The translations under genes were made by a program, and so were the position numbers. Under the pieces are notes generated by a model. That model had not been told where the DNA came from and ran no database searches. It worked only from the letters and a program-made list of their open reading frames with translations. A stretch of 64,000 bases of DNA from Hypericum androsaemum (lineage: Eukaryota; Streptophyta; Magnoliopsida; Malpighiales; Hypericaceae): the NCBI GenBank assembly GCA_963995505.1, contig OZ023183.1:17976671-18040670 (forward strand), read 5' to 3'. Positions 10,809 through 22,350 of the stretch are shown here, piece by piece; within the stretch, counting starts at the first letter, position 1, and the number at the start of each line of letters is the position of its first letter.

Positions 10809-12009
10809 GGGAAAAGTCCACTTAAGTACCCTGTGGTATCACGAAAAATCAAGTCAGTACCCTGTGGTTTAAAATGTATCAATTGAGTCAAACTTATTCC
10901 AATTAAAATCAATTAGAGGCCCGGGCAGCTGCCCGGACCCTTCCCGTCCTGCCCGAACCTTGCCCGGCCACCCGGATCAGCCACGTCAGATTCCTTGCTG
11001 ACATGGTGCCACGTGGCCACCCTATTTCTCTCCTCTTCCCCCTCTCTTCTTCTATCTTTCCTCATTCCGTGACTGAGAGAAAAATTAAAATTTCCTCTCC
11101 TACCTTCTCCTCTCTCCGGCCGTCTGTCTCGTCGACAGCTCCCGCCGTTGACCACCATCGGGGTCAACCTCACCGTTATCGAGATCTCGTCGGCGTCTCC
11201 CCTTCACGGTGACCTCCTCCGAGAACTGTTGAACAAGGACGATGGCACCGGCTACGATAAGGCCAAGGAGCAGACCACCGAGGACGGTGAACTTCTTCTT
11301 CTTTCCGCCTCACCAAGGACCTTTCTGAGAACAATCGTGGCGCCCGCGTTCTCGTCATCTCCAGCCGTCTGTCTCGTCGGCAGCTCCCGTCGATGACCAC
11401 CGATGGGGCTCTGGTCGGGGACTCCAGCGAGAAGAGCACCTCGCCCTCATGTAAAGGTCCCCCGCCACCATCGGGGTCAACCTCACCGTTATCGAGATCT
11501 CGTCGGCGTCTCCCCTCACAGCGCCCTCCTCCGGGAACTGTTAAACAAGGACGATGGCACCGGCTACGACGAGGCCAAGGAGCAGACGACCGAGGACGAC
11601 GTAAACTTCTTCTTCTTCCCGCCTCGCCAAGGACCTTCCTGAGAATAATCGTGGCGCCCGCGGTCTCGTTGTCTTTTTTTTGTTTTGGTTGTTTAGAGCT
11701 TCTATTTGCAGGATGAAGATGGTTTGGGGAAGGAGATGATGAGCTTCTGTTTTGGATTGGGGGAGAGAGGAAAGAGAGAGGGGAAGGAGGGGAGGGGGAT
11801 GCCACGTGGCGCCATGTCAGCAAGGAATCTGACGTGGCTGATCCGAGTGGCCGGGCAAGGTTCGGGCAGGACGGGAAGGGTCCGGGCAGCTGACTGGGCT
11901 TCTAATTGATTTCAATTGGAATAAGTTTGACTCAATTGATACGTTTTAAACCATAGGATACTGACTTGATTTTTCGTGATACCACAGGATACTTAAGTGG
12001 ACTTTTCCC
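10809..12009. mobile_element. Pack-MULE-like element, 1.20 kb
   Basis: Long terminal inverted repeats (about 200 bp) start GGGAAAAGTCCACTTAAGTA. The flanking 9-bp duplication TTTATTTTT lies at 10800-10808 and 12010-12018. The inner arm carries a palindromic GGCAGCTGCC word. The GC-rich core (11040-11760) looks like captured gene sequence, part of it duplicated. No transposase. Confidence 0.8.
11152..11669 (+). repeat. Direct duplication of the captured segment in the MULE
   Basis: 11152-11354 and 11465-11669 are close copies (about 200 bp, small differences). One frame reads VNLTVIEISSASPLHG then ELLNKDDGTGYDKAKEQ, which looks like exon sequence. I do not recognise the source gene. Open frames on the other strand here are low-complexity shadows. 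Confidence 0.65.
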
Positions 12010-12018
12010 TTTATTTTT

Positions 12019-12330
12019 TTGACCAAATATGGTTGGCCAATTGATGCTAGGAAACAATTGCGCAGGAACCCAACATGGAGTACAAGGAGCTGATCACCAC
12101 CCCCTACTCCACTCTCTTTTTTTTGTGGCAAGAGGAGGATGTCATGAAAAACGTTAATTAGGTCGGGAAGGTGGTGGTGTTAATATGGTTCCAGAAGCTG
12201 GTGTCGTACCTACCACCAAAAATAGATCTATACGAATCTGTTAATAAACATGAATTGTAGGTAAAACTCGGTGTTCCTAATTATTTTTTATAAGTAGAAT
12301 TTATTAATATGATAATGTACATAGATTGTG
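12019..12330. other. Short spacer, nothing recognised
   Basis: No coding signal. It ends with a TTTTTTATAAGTAGAATTTATTAAT-like word directly before the P450 fragment, so the fragment's truncation point may be a retroposon or recombination junction. Confidence 0.4.
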
Positions 12331-12886
12331 GGCGTTCGTTCACCCTCCTCATGCAGCACCCGGAGAAGATGCGCAAACTACAAGCCGAGATCGACAGCGT
12401 CGTGGGAGACAGCCGCTTGATGAGTGAATCTTCCTTACCCGAGGGCCGTCGTGAAGGAGGGAGACCCTCCGACTGTACCCGCCGGTCCCACTCTCGCTGC
12501 CCCACTTCTAGAACCAGGCCTGCACCATCGGGGGCTACGACATCCCCAAGGGAACCATGCTCTTCGCCAACTTGTGGACCATGCAGAGAGACCCCAAAGT
12601 ATGGGACGAGCCCGACACATTCAAAACCGAAAGGTTGGAGAAATCCGACGGGGGTTACCAATACGCGCCGTTTGGTGTGGGGAGGAGGTCATGCCCCGGC
12701 TTGGGGATGGGGACCAACATTGTTTCCTTGGGGATTGGAATGCTCGTGCAGTGCTTTGACAGGGGCAGGATCAGCATGGACCAGGACCTGAGCCACGCGC
12801 GTACCGCCACCTTGTCCAGGAATAAGCCTTTGGAGGCAGACTTCAGTCCTCGCACCAAGATGGTCCATCTCCTCTCCCAGCTCTAA
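12331..12886 (+). pseudogene. Cytochrome P450 (CYP81-like) exon 2 pseudogene
   Basis: Homologous to the second exon of the two intact P450s but clearly more diverged, so from another subfamily member. It starts inside the I-helix region (TLLMQHPEKMRKLQAEIDSVVGD), having lost the AGTET motif. It changes frame near 12430 and again near 12545, then reads to the natural end: LFANLWTMQRDPKVWDEP, the heme loop PFGVGRRSCPG, and LSRNKPLEADF up to TAA at 12884-12886. The heme cysteine is still encoded, but exon 1 and the oxygen-activation motif are absent. A 3'-UTR-like AT-rich tail follows to about 13130. Confidence 0.8.
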
Positions 12887-14532
12887 ACGTTTCCCGCGGC
12901 TTATTTTTTTTCCAATTTAATTTCCCTATCCAATCAAGAGATCATGCTCGAACGCCTCGCACATTCGATCACCAGAAGTTTCGCAGAGTAGTCGTTTTGG
13001 TCCGTATCAGGACTGAGTACTATGTAATATAATGTAAAATTTGCAGCCTGAATGAACTGGGTGTTTGCTTACTCGGTGGAGTAATCTTGTACTGGTTTTC
13101 CATATGAATAAAACCAATATATTTACCTTTCAAAAAAATTCCCAATTAAATGGTACGTGAGCAATTAAGTAAACTTGTTGTTTATTCTCATTGTATGCAT
13201 ATCGGTTTTTTTTTTAATAAACAAGCTCATGAAGAACTCCAATTTCTCACAAAAAAATGTTATTCCGTTTTTGCCTCCGAGGCCGTGTTGACGAAGTTGC
13301 AATTTGTATCTTGAGACATTTTAAGGTGGTACGATAACATATTTTTGCCGCGGGTATTTCTGGGTTGCATCATTAGTATTTTTGGATAAATATATTTTTT
13401 ACTAAAATTAATTGGTTACATGGCAAATTGACTTGGTCCCCGCCACTGATGTTGACAATTACTCGAAACTAACAATACAGAAGAATATAAAACTTACTTA
13501 TCAAGAAAATAGAAGAAAATAAAACCATGCCGGCGGACGACAAACGACACTGTCTGAAAAAATAACGTGATTCCAAACTTTCCAAGATTAAAATCGCCAT
13601 GCCGGCAGATTTTGTTGGGCTTCGTGGGATTTACTTTACTAGGATCTAAATGAAATTGGGCTTTGCAATTGGGTCGTATTGGGTTTCCGTGGGTTTTGAA
13701 AATATGGGTCACGAGTTTTCCAATTGCAATGGGGAGGGTAAGGTGGGTTTGCCTTTTGTCGACAAATCAGGTACAAGTTTTGAAGGGTAAAAAAAAAAAT
13801 CCCTTTTTTAAAATGAACTGAAAATTGATTTGCTCTTTTTCAATCTTATTTAATCGGTTTGACCAGTAGTCGTTTAAATTTTTTTATGATTTTAATTAAT
13901 TAAAATTATTAACATATCAAATATTATAAATATTTATTTTTTTGCAAAATTAATATTTATAATTAAAATTTTTTAATTTAATTATTTCCAATGTAAAAAA
14001 ATTTTAAAACTAAGATTTCGATAAATAAAGAATTTGTGAATAGTTAAATCTAGATCAATCAATCTAATTGGGTAAATAAGCTGACTCAATTAGATTAACC
14101 ACCGGTCCAACCATCATCGAAATTTTGAGTCAACCCATTTCGTTTTTCGTGATGAGTTGCAATTCGACCAGTAAGATTGCTGATCCAACTAGGTATTTTA
14201 AAACACTGGTACAAATTGAAGTGCTTTTTAAGCGGAAAATTGAAGGGTGTTTGGAACTGCAACGTTGATAGAAATTTATGGAGTAAAGTTGACTTTTATG
14301 AAATATTATAAAGTTGAATAGTTTGAGACACCGGCGGGAAAGGCGAAAACGCAGCACTTATTTTCTACATTGACAATTCGGTAAACTATATTTTAGTCCA
14401 GAATTTATATTCAAGGATTCTATTACGTACCGGTGAGTTGATTACCGTGGATCGGCATGTTTGAATTGCTTCATTGAGTTTTTTATATTTGTGAAATGCT
14501 CTTCTTTGTTATCACTTCTCTATTAGAATGTA
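12887..14532. other. AT-rich spacer, nothing recognised after the P450 tail
   Basis: 12887-13130 resembles a P450 3' UTR. Beyond that the stretch is AT-rich with no ORF of recognisable content, no TIR pair and no LTR ends. Confidence 0.5.
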
Positions 14533-15679
14533 GGGAAAATGACACTTAAATTTCCTGTAGTTTAGCACTTTCCAAAATAAGGCCATGTATTTTTTCCATC
14601 CAAAATCAGTCCCTGTGGTTTGTTTTCTTGGACATTTCCGAGTCTCGGGCAGCCTGGGTAGATGCCCGGCCACATGTCTGTCCACGTGGGCGCAACATCC
14701 GCCAAAATGACGTTGTTTATTGTCTTACGTGGACATTTTTATTTGTTGCTAATTGCTGACATGGCATGTGGCAAATTACCACATTAGTCCCAAATTCGAA
14801 ATAAAAAATTTCTTTAAAAAAAATCCCACCTTTTAATAAAAAAAATTGTCTTAACAAACACCCAACAAACACCTCCAGAATTCCTCGAACGGAGGAGAAG
14901 GTGAAAACGAGAAGCATAGAGCTTCCCCAGGTAGCGCAAGCAGTGGCATCAAATTTCCAGGGAAGAGCAAGCACCAACATCAAATAGAACGGCCTAGAGA
15001 AGGAACAAACAACCATCGTCCTTTTCCGCCGACGCCGGTGACCTAGAATAGGAATGGATCCAACTCATCGATTAAAATCAATTGCAAGCTTGAAAGCTTG
15101 CGGTCTTCATCAGGGGTGGGGTCCGTGGGTCGCTGGAGAACAAAGAACAGGATGGGCAGTTGGCCGACGAGTTCGTGGTTGGGGAAGACAAGTTCATGGC
15201 CGGGGAAGACGAGATCTCTCTGGCTCACCGCCCACAATCAAGCTCGCCGCCCACGTCCGTCTCAGATTCAAGAACAACTCCCACAGCTTCCGACGCTCGA
15301 GCCCTAATTATAATTTTGATTAGTCAATTATTTCAATGCGATTCTAGTCAATCAATTATTTTTTACGCTATTCTAGTCAAAAGGTGGGGTTTTTTAAAAG
15401 AAATTTTTATTTCAAATTTGGGACTAATGTGGTAATTTATCACATGCCACGTCAACAATCAGCAACAAATAAAAATGTCCATGTAAGACAATAAACAGCG
15501 TCGTTTTTGCGGACGTGGCACCCACGTGGACAGACATGTGGCCGGGCATCTACCCGGGCTGACCAGGAATCGAAAATGTCCGAGAAAATAAACCACAGGG
15601 ACTCATTTTGGACCAAAAAAACTACATGGTCTTATCTTGGAAAGTGCTAAACTACATGGTACTTAAGTGTACTTTTTCC
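14533..15679. mobile_element. MULE with long TIRs, 1.15 kb
   Basis: The left end GGGAAAATGACACTTAA and the inverse of the right end (GGAAAAAGTACACTTAA) start arms of roughly 290 bp that include CCCGGCCACATGTCTGTCC. The 9-bp duplication TAGAATGTA lies at 14524-14532 and 15680-15688. The core (14880-15300) has GC-richer sequence with open frames on both strands, none recognisable; possibly captured host DNA. Confidence 0.8.
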
Positions 15680-15778
15680 TAGAATGTAAATATTTATTGT
15701 CAAAAGTTCATAACTTCGATCAATTTGTCAAAGTGTAGCTTAACGGCATAAGGCGTTGCCAATTTCTCGGAGGTCTAG

Positions 15779-16060
15779 TGTAACGCCCCGTGATCTGACC
15801 AGCTGTCTCCATAGACCAACACGGGTCTTTTCCAGCGTGTTTTATCCTCATTCGCACGCATCCTAGAAAACTTCCCAGGAGGTCACCCATCATGATCCTA
15901 CTTTCGGCCAAACGCGTTTAACCATGAAGTTCTCTCAGGATGTTTGCCGAAAAAAAAGGTGTACCTTATTGATATGGATAGTGCCAATTAAATCACTTAA
16001 AACGTTTCACACAGTATATATCATTTATGGGGTATCACATCTAGGGTTCAAGTTCTAACA
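15779..16060 (-). repeat. Cassandra-like LTR containing 5S rRNA-derived sequence
   Basis: Read on the minus strand it starts TGTTAGAACTTG, ends GGGGCGTTACA and is 282 bp. In the middle (about 15860-15940) the plus strand carries CTTCCCAGGAGGTCACCCATC, followed by diverged TACT..TCG.CCAA.CGCG.TTAAC. This is the reverse complement of the 3' half of plant 5S rRNA, with its internal promoter region. Cassandra TRIM elements are known to carry 5S sequence in their LTRs. Only one LTR is seen and the flanks show no TSD, so it is a solo or truncated copy. It is not a functional 5S gene. Confidence 0.65.
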
Positions 16061-16204
16061 TTGTCATGGTATAAAAATTTACGTTTGCCATGTGAAGGTC
16101 AAATAAGTTTACGTAGAATTTGTGGACGAACAACTTCTATTCGTCCCTACTTTAAATCTTTAATCGGTGGATGTGTAAACACATTCAAGTCTTAATAATA
16201 AAAA

Positions 16205-18889
16205 GGGCAAATTACTGTGGTATTCTTCGTATTTGACTAAATCGATAATTTAGTCCCCCATATTTCAAAAATAATTTTTCCGTCTCCGATGTTTGATTTT
16301 ATTATATTCTCGGGTCGCTGGCTAACGTCAGCAACTTTTTTTTCATTTTTGTCATTGAAATGACAAAAATACCCTTAACTTCATCTTCTTCCTCTCGACT
16401 TCCACTTCAACGTTCAAGAAAAAATCGACGATGACGACATCTAAACACGACACCTTCGTCTCCTTGCCTTCCTTCTCTCTCTCATTCTCAGAATATAGAA
16501 AAAATCTTCTCCATCTTCCTCTCGCCCACGCCCACGCCCACGCCCACGCCCACCAATATTAAGATGGGTAATTACCCAGAGATTGAGATGGGTATTTAAT
16601 TACTGGTGAAGGGAAAAATAGTTTAAGGCAATCGGAGCTTCAAGAGGTGGAGTACGCTTCGATCATTGGCCCATTAGTGTCTACGGTCGTCGGTAAGTCC
16701 AAATAGAGGGTGATCGTCGGCAGCTATTGGGTATGGATCGTTGGTTGCTCTAGTTGTGCTTCAATCATCGGCCAAAGTTCCAGTGCGAGCCAATCACTGG
16801 CCACTTTGTGTGTGATCAGATCATCGGCCCTTCTAGCTACACACGGATCGTCGGTTGAGCCCAGATCATTGACCGCTGATAGATCGCCCATAGATCCTTA
16901 CTCGGACATTGGATTAAGGTGATTCCTACGGAAATGGAGAGCTAAGACATGGACCTACAACTTTGTAGTTTATGACTTTGTCTAATTCAGAGCAGAAGCA
17001 GGTCCAAAATCGGTTTGAAATCGGCTACAGGGCGATCGTCGGTCATTGGTATAATGATGGTATCTTGAGACTCCGGCTTTCGATTGAGATGATTCAAGTT
17101 TCTACGGAAATTAAGAGATAGTTCTACAACTTTCTAGTTGGTGACTTCTTCTAATTCAGAGCGAAAGAGGGCCTACAATTGGTTTGAAGTTGACTCCAGG
17201 CCGATCGTCGGCCAGCTCCAACTCTAAGCCGATCATCGGAAAGTTTACTTAAAGCCAATCCTTAGACATTGGTAAAATGAGCGTATCATGTGACTCAAAA
17301 CTCGGATTTAGGCGATTCATGTTGCTATGCAAAGTTAAGACATAGGCCTACAACGTTCTAGTTTATGGCATCTTCAAATTTGGTGTGGAAGGATGTCAAA
17401 AAATCTATTTGAAGTTATCCAATGCTAGATCGTTGGCCGCATGACCTACCTCTAGATCATCGGCTACATTCCTTGTGGCCTCGATCGTCGGCAAGTTGGG
17501 GTATAGGCCGATCGTCGGTCAGCTGATCTATTGGCCGGTCGTCGACCAGCTAGGGTATGGGCCGATCGTCGGCCAGCTTTACTTGGGCTTGATTGTCGAC
17601 CAAGGAGGCCAAGCTTGATTGTCAGCCCATGGTGGTTGGCGGTAGAGAACATATTGGACGGATTCTCGAGGAAGTTGAGGAGCTCTCGGACTCTCGATGT
17701 ACTTGGGCTCTCAAGAGATAAGGATGAGCATTGAAAATTCGAGTCGAGCACGGATAAGCATTGAAAGTCCGAGTTAGGCGGGGATAAGTGTTGGATGGAG
17801 ATGAGCATTGGCAGAGATAAGTCTTGAAGTCTCCGAGTTCGACTAGGAGACGATTAGAGGCTGGGAGCGGTCTTCTTCTCTATATAAGCAGAGTAAGGAG
17901 TGAGCAAAAGGAGATCCACAAATTAACACATAAATATCTATCAAGCTTCGTACTTTTTATCTTAGTTTAGGTTAGTTGTTAGTCTCGGCTTCGGCCACCC
18001 TTGTTACTTTCGACGTAGACCGACCTTAAAACGAACACTCCGGGCCGTCACGAGATCGTTCTTCACGTTCTCACATTTTTTCCCCAACAATTACCCAGAG
18101 ATTGAGATGGGAAATTGAGATGGGTATTTAATTACCTATTCAGGGATGTTAACACAGCAGCAACTAAATCGAAAGGAATAAATTTTAAAAAAAATTACCC
18201 AAATAATTTAGTGAAGGGAAGACGAAGGAGGACGTAGAGCACCGGTCGTTCTCGCCGGTTGCGGTGGTCGTCGTTCTCCTCTTGAGTATAAGCTGGAGGT
18301 TGAACAAGGGGAAACGGTGGTGAGGAACAAACGGCGGCGGTGGCCGTATCGGTCTGTTCCTGGGGATCAAGCAGGAAAGGGCACTCGAAGACGACGCCGT
18401 GAGGATGGATTTGAGCTTCGAGAGGCTGTCGTCGTCGTGGAAGGATTGGAAGATGGTGGTGGAGAGGTCCGCGTGGCTGGTCCGGTTCGATGAAGAGGAG
18501 CCGTCCTAGTCGGACCCCAAAGACGATGACATCGCCATATCTCTCTCTCAAGTTGATTTGGTAACGGGAAGGAGGCGATCAGAGAAGATGACGCCGAAGA
18601 ATCTTGGTCGCCGGTGTTAGTCGGTCGCTGAGATAGAGCTTGCTCATCTTTGTTTTTGGTCGGAGTCGGAAGCGATGCCGGGACGGGACAAAGGGATGAA
18701 GGCGATGAAATTTTTTTAAGGGTATTTTAGTCATTTTAATAATAAAAATGAAAAAAAGAATTATTGACATCAGTGAAGGACCCGAGAGTATAATAAAATC
18801 AAATACAAGAGACTGAAAAATAATTTTTGAAACACGGAAGACAAAATCATCGATTTAGTCGAAAAAAACAACACCACACTAATTTGCCC
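16205..18889. mobile_element. MULE, 2.69 kb, with a nested solo LTR
   Basis: TIRs GGGCAAATTACTGTGG... and its inverse at the right end share the ACTAAATCGAT block over about 80 bp and more. The 9-bp duplication TAATAAAAA lies at 16196-16204 and 18890-18898. Without the nested LTR (16604-18089) the element is about 1.2 kb, like its neighbours. The part at 18190-18720 is GC-richer with open frames on both strands; possibly captured, source not recognised. A (CCCACG)n run lies at 16528-16552. Confidence 0.8.
16604..18089 (+). repeat. Solo LTR, 1.49 kb, rich in GATCGTCGG repeats
   Basis: Starts TGGTGAAGGG, ends CCCCAACA, flanked by ATTAC at 16599-16603 and 18090-18094. A TATA box (CTATATAAG, near 17881) precedes a 200-bp R/U5-like end. 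The U3 part is built of degenerate repeats of about 60-100 bp around GATCGTCGGCCAG-type words. No internal retroelement sequence, so a solo LTR formed by recombination. Confidence 0.7.
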
Positions 18890-19398
18890 TAATAAAAAAC
18901 ATTCAAGTCAATGTTATTCTAGTTGGGAAAGCTCAAAATATTCAAAACAATAAATGCGGAAGTATTCAAACGTAGTGGAACAGATACGAAAATAGTTGAG
19001 CTAGTTTGACAAAATATACTATTAAATACGGACAGCTAGTTCTACATTTTTCTCTAATTTGAAAAAAATGTACAACTAGTAATCTACCTGTCGAGAGTAA
19101 AACAAAATCAAACACGGAGGATGGAAAAATAATTTTTAAAATACGGGCAACAAAATCGTCAATTTAGTCGAACAATATAAACACTAAAATAATTTGCCCT
19201 AATAAAAAACATTCAAGTCAATGTTACTCAAGTTGGGAAAGCTCAAAATATTCAAAAACAATAAATGCGGAAGAATACAAACGTAGTGGAACAGATACGA
19301 AAATAGTTGAGCTAGTTTGACAAAATATACTATTAAATACGGACAGCTAGTTCTACATTTTTCTCTAATTTGAAAAAAATGTACAACTAGTAACCTAC
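18783..19398. repeat. 309-bp tandem duplication spanning the MULE end
   Basis: 18783-19091 and about 19092-19398 are near-identical direct copies. Each contains the last ~107 bp of the MULE TIR, its TAATAAAAA target copy and about 190 bp of flank. The duplication therefore postdates the MULE insertion. Confidence 0.8.
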
Positions 19399-19464
19399 CC
19401 GTTGACCATTCGAAATGCGAGACGAAAATATCGTCAGTGACACTTGATCCATATCATAAAAAAA

Positions 19465-19662
19465 GGAAAAGTGGACCTTTGCATATCCCGTGTTATCACA
19501 TTTTTTTCTTTTTAGAATTGATAGTTTAGTCTCCGTGGCTAAATTTTTATCAGGGAAAGTCCAGTTGGCTAGGTGTGCTCGTGACTTGTCTTGATAAATT
19601 TTGGTAAAATATAGAGACTGAATTATCAATTATAACACACGGTACTAAAGTACACTTTTCTC
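19465..19662. mobile_element. Tiny MULE-like MITE, 198 bp
   Basis: GGAAAAGTGGACCTTTG... faces the inverse of ...AGTACACTTTTCTC. The flanks ATAAAAAAA (19456-19464) and TTAAAAAAA (19663-19671) are 9 bp with one mismatch. A-rich flanks make the TSD weak evidence. Confidence 0.45.
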
Positions 19663-19886
19663 TTAAAAAAATAGATTCTCTTAATAAGATATTAGATTCA
19701 AAACTCTCGAATGAAATTAGCATCATTAGAAAAATCACACTTAAATGGAACCAAAAGGAAAAAACTACATCCATCATGCCCTTTCTTGTAAAAATCTGGA
19801 TAACAATCTTAAAAAATAATCGATATGTACTTTCATCTGGATTGGACCTAAGATTTATTCAAATGCGGTAATTTCAATTATACATA

Positions 19887-19891
<5 letters not shown>

Positions 19892-19928
<37 letters not shown>
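19892..19928. repeat. (TA)n microsatellite
   Basis: Uninterrupted TA dinucleotides. The surrounding 19670-20510 stretch is AT-rich and shows nothing else. Confidence 0.9.
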
Positions 19929-19933
<5 letters not shown>

Positions 19934-20518
19934 TAAAACCTCGGAAAGGTAAAAAAAATAATTAATTGACAATAGCATCAAAACTTTTCATAATCTTTGT
20001 GTTACGTTGTTAGAGTCTAATATGGAAATATGTTAGAGTCAAAATATTAATTAAGGCCTAACTCAACTTGCAAATCTGGAAAAAAAAAATGCTACTTAAA
20101 AGAAGAACCACAGTCCTGCCGAATGAGAGTGACTTAACGAGGAAGGAAAAGGTCGCAACATTTAAGCAAATTTTTATACCAATAGATATGCTTACCACGA
20201 AAATTCGTACACAACGAATAGGTCGTATCATATATAATACTAAATACGTTCGGTATCACGTTTGTTCGTCGAAAGTCGAATAATGATCAGAATTCAGAAA
20301 TAAAGGTAGCTTGTTTGAAGCCGCTACAATTGACTTGTATAGTTCCCTTGAAGTGACACTTGGAGTAACTCGTCAATTTAGGCGTCTGCCGTGCAAATAA
20401 TAATCTTCCGAAAAAAAAAGGACTAATCGATTGAGTGATGTGCTAATCAACGAAGTAATTATATGGACGGTAACAAGTAGGGTATGATATGATAAATAAA
20501 TGTCAAGCACATGTATAG

Positions 20519-20872
20519 CATATCATAATTATAAGAAATTATAAAATTTAATTTTCAAATAAAATATATATGCATTAATATATATTAATATATATGAATT
20601 TTCTATTTTATATACTATGCACCTTCCATTTAGGAATTTGAACTAGCCTACGGGTGAAGATTAGGATTTGCACCCAGCCATGCATTAATCATTTGAATTG
20701 TCGAATCAGTTGACTCATATCATAATTATAAGAAATTATAAATTTTAATTTTCAAATAAAATTTATATGCATTAATATATATTTATATATATGAATTTTC
20801 TATTTTATATACTACGCACCTTCCATTTAGGAATTTGGACTACCCTACGGGTGAAGATTAGGATTTGCACCC
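20519..20872. repeat. 197-bp tandem duplication, second copy interrupted
   Basis: Copy one is 20519-20715. Copy two starts at 20716, is interrupted by the MULE-like element at 20873-21324, and finishes at 21334-21375 (CATGCATTAATCATTTG...). Copies differ by a few bases. Confidence 0.8.
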
Positions 20873-21324
20873 GGGTCTGGATTGGGCACGGAATGCTCAG
20901 ATTCCGAACCGTTCGGAATGAAGACACGTGGGGACTTTTTTGCAAACGCGCTAAAATACGGGGACCAAAATGAAAAAAACTACGCACAAACGCAGGCCGG
21001 ATACAAATGTCATTATCACATAACTGTGCATGCCAATATCACATAACTGTGCATGCCACTATCACACAACTACGCATGCCAGTGTGACCTTTTTGCAAAA
21101 ATGCTAAAATATGGGGGACCAAAATGAAAAAAACCACGCACGCCATTATCATCAACGGGGACTTGCCACTGTAAAAAATACACATGCCATTATCACATAA
21201 TTGCGCTTGCCATTATCACATAACTGCACTTGCCATTATCATATAACTACGCTTGCCACTGCGGTCCCCTTTCACTCCAAACCGTACGGAATTGATTCCT
21301 TCACTCCGTGCTCAATCCACTCCC
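20873..21324. mobile_element. MULE-like MITE, 452 bp, with internal minisatellite
   Basis: The ends GGGTCTGGATTGGGCACGGA and the inverse GGGAGTGGATTGAGCACGGA match at 17 of 20 positions. The flanks are TTTGCACCC and TTTGTACCC (9 bp, one mismatch). The empty site is visible in the first copy of the 197-bp duplication at 20519-20715, which confirms an insertion. Confidence 0.7.
21008..21260. repeat. Minisatellite, unit about 25-27 bp
   Basis: Degenerate repeats of ATCACATAACTGYGCATGCCA-type units inside the MITE at 20873-21324, interrupted once by the CAAAAATGCTAAAATA segment that also occurs at its left end. Confidence 0.75.
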
Positions 21325-21372
21325 TTTGTACCCAACCATGCATTAATCATTTGAATTGTCGAATCAGTTGAC

Positions 21373-21504
21373 TCATTAGCTAATTACCAAAAATAAAGTT
21401 GACCGAATCGCTAATGAGCGAAGTCAGTATACGGACATCATTAGCTAATTACCAAAAATAAAGTTGACCGATTCGCTAATGAGCGAAGTCGGTATACGGA
21501 CATC
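21373..21504. repeat. 66-bp tandem duplication
   Basis: Two adjacent copies of a 66-bp unit beginning CATTAGCTAATTACC and ending GTATACGGACAT, differing at two positions. Confidence 0.85.
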
Positions 21505-21749
21505 ACTGAGCAATACCAAACAGATAATATAAAATGATCATACCAATAGTCAATTTATAATATTAAAAATTAAATAGAGGAATTTTGGGAAATGCAAAAT
21601 TATATTGCGAGTAGTGATATATCATGTTGCAAGTAATTGTACCATATTGTGAGTAATTATACACCATGTTATAAGTAGTAGTACTATTTAGGTAGTAGCG
21701 GTAATATGTTATTGTCTAGATCAATATTTTAAAAATCATGGCCAATATA

Positions 21750-22350
21750 AGAGAATCTGAGTAAGGCAAGCTAAGAGGTAACAATAAATTCACGTAACAA
21801 TAAATTCACGTAACTTTGTAGGTCTGCCACAATTATAAGAGATTATAAAATTTTAATTGTCTAGTATACCAAATCATGTGACCATAGTAATAAAATTTCA
21901 ATACTACAAACCATTTAAAATATTTTTATAAATTCACATAACAATAAATTAAATATGATTTAAATACGACCATTAAAAAATTTATTGAATTAAATATATT
22001 AAACTTTTGAAATACCATAATTTTTCAAAAGTTATATTGTAGTTACAAAACTCTAAGTGACATCGTACATTATACGTTTAGACCAATAAAAATTTAATAA
22101 TTTAGTAGAAAAGTATAACTTTCTTTTTTTAAATAGAAAAGTATAACTTTGTAGGTCCGCCACAATTATAAGAGATAATAAAATTTTAGTTGTCTAGTAT
22201 ACCAAATCATGTGAATCGGTTGACTGATTCGCTAATGGAAGACTTCACTGCAGGGCAGCACTGGGTCAGGCAAATACAGTACGTAGAATTTTTTATTGTT
22301 TACTGGACAATGGAGAGTGAAACACGAGGAGAAAAACGAGAGTAGGAAAC
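21750..22350 (+). repeat. 600-bp AT-rich repeat, copy 1
   Basis: Homologous to 26735-27330 over its length. Both share GCAAGCTAAGAGGTAACAAT-like, CCACAATTATAAGAGATTAT and AAGACTTCACTGCAGGGCAG words and the end AACACGAGGAGAAAAACGAG. No coding content. Copy 2 lies just upstream of P450 gene 1, so this marks a segmental duplication that now flanks the LINE and the solo LTR. Confidence 0.75.

Noticed and set aside
11176..11823. 215-codon minus-strand ORF
   Set aside because: Low-complexity Arg/Ser/Pro/Gly content across a duplicated captured segment in a MULE; no domain recognised.
15855..15945. Possible functional 5S rRNA gene
   Set aside because: Only the 3' half is similar, with many changes in the internal control region, and it is embedded in an LTR-like sequence with no tandem unit.
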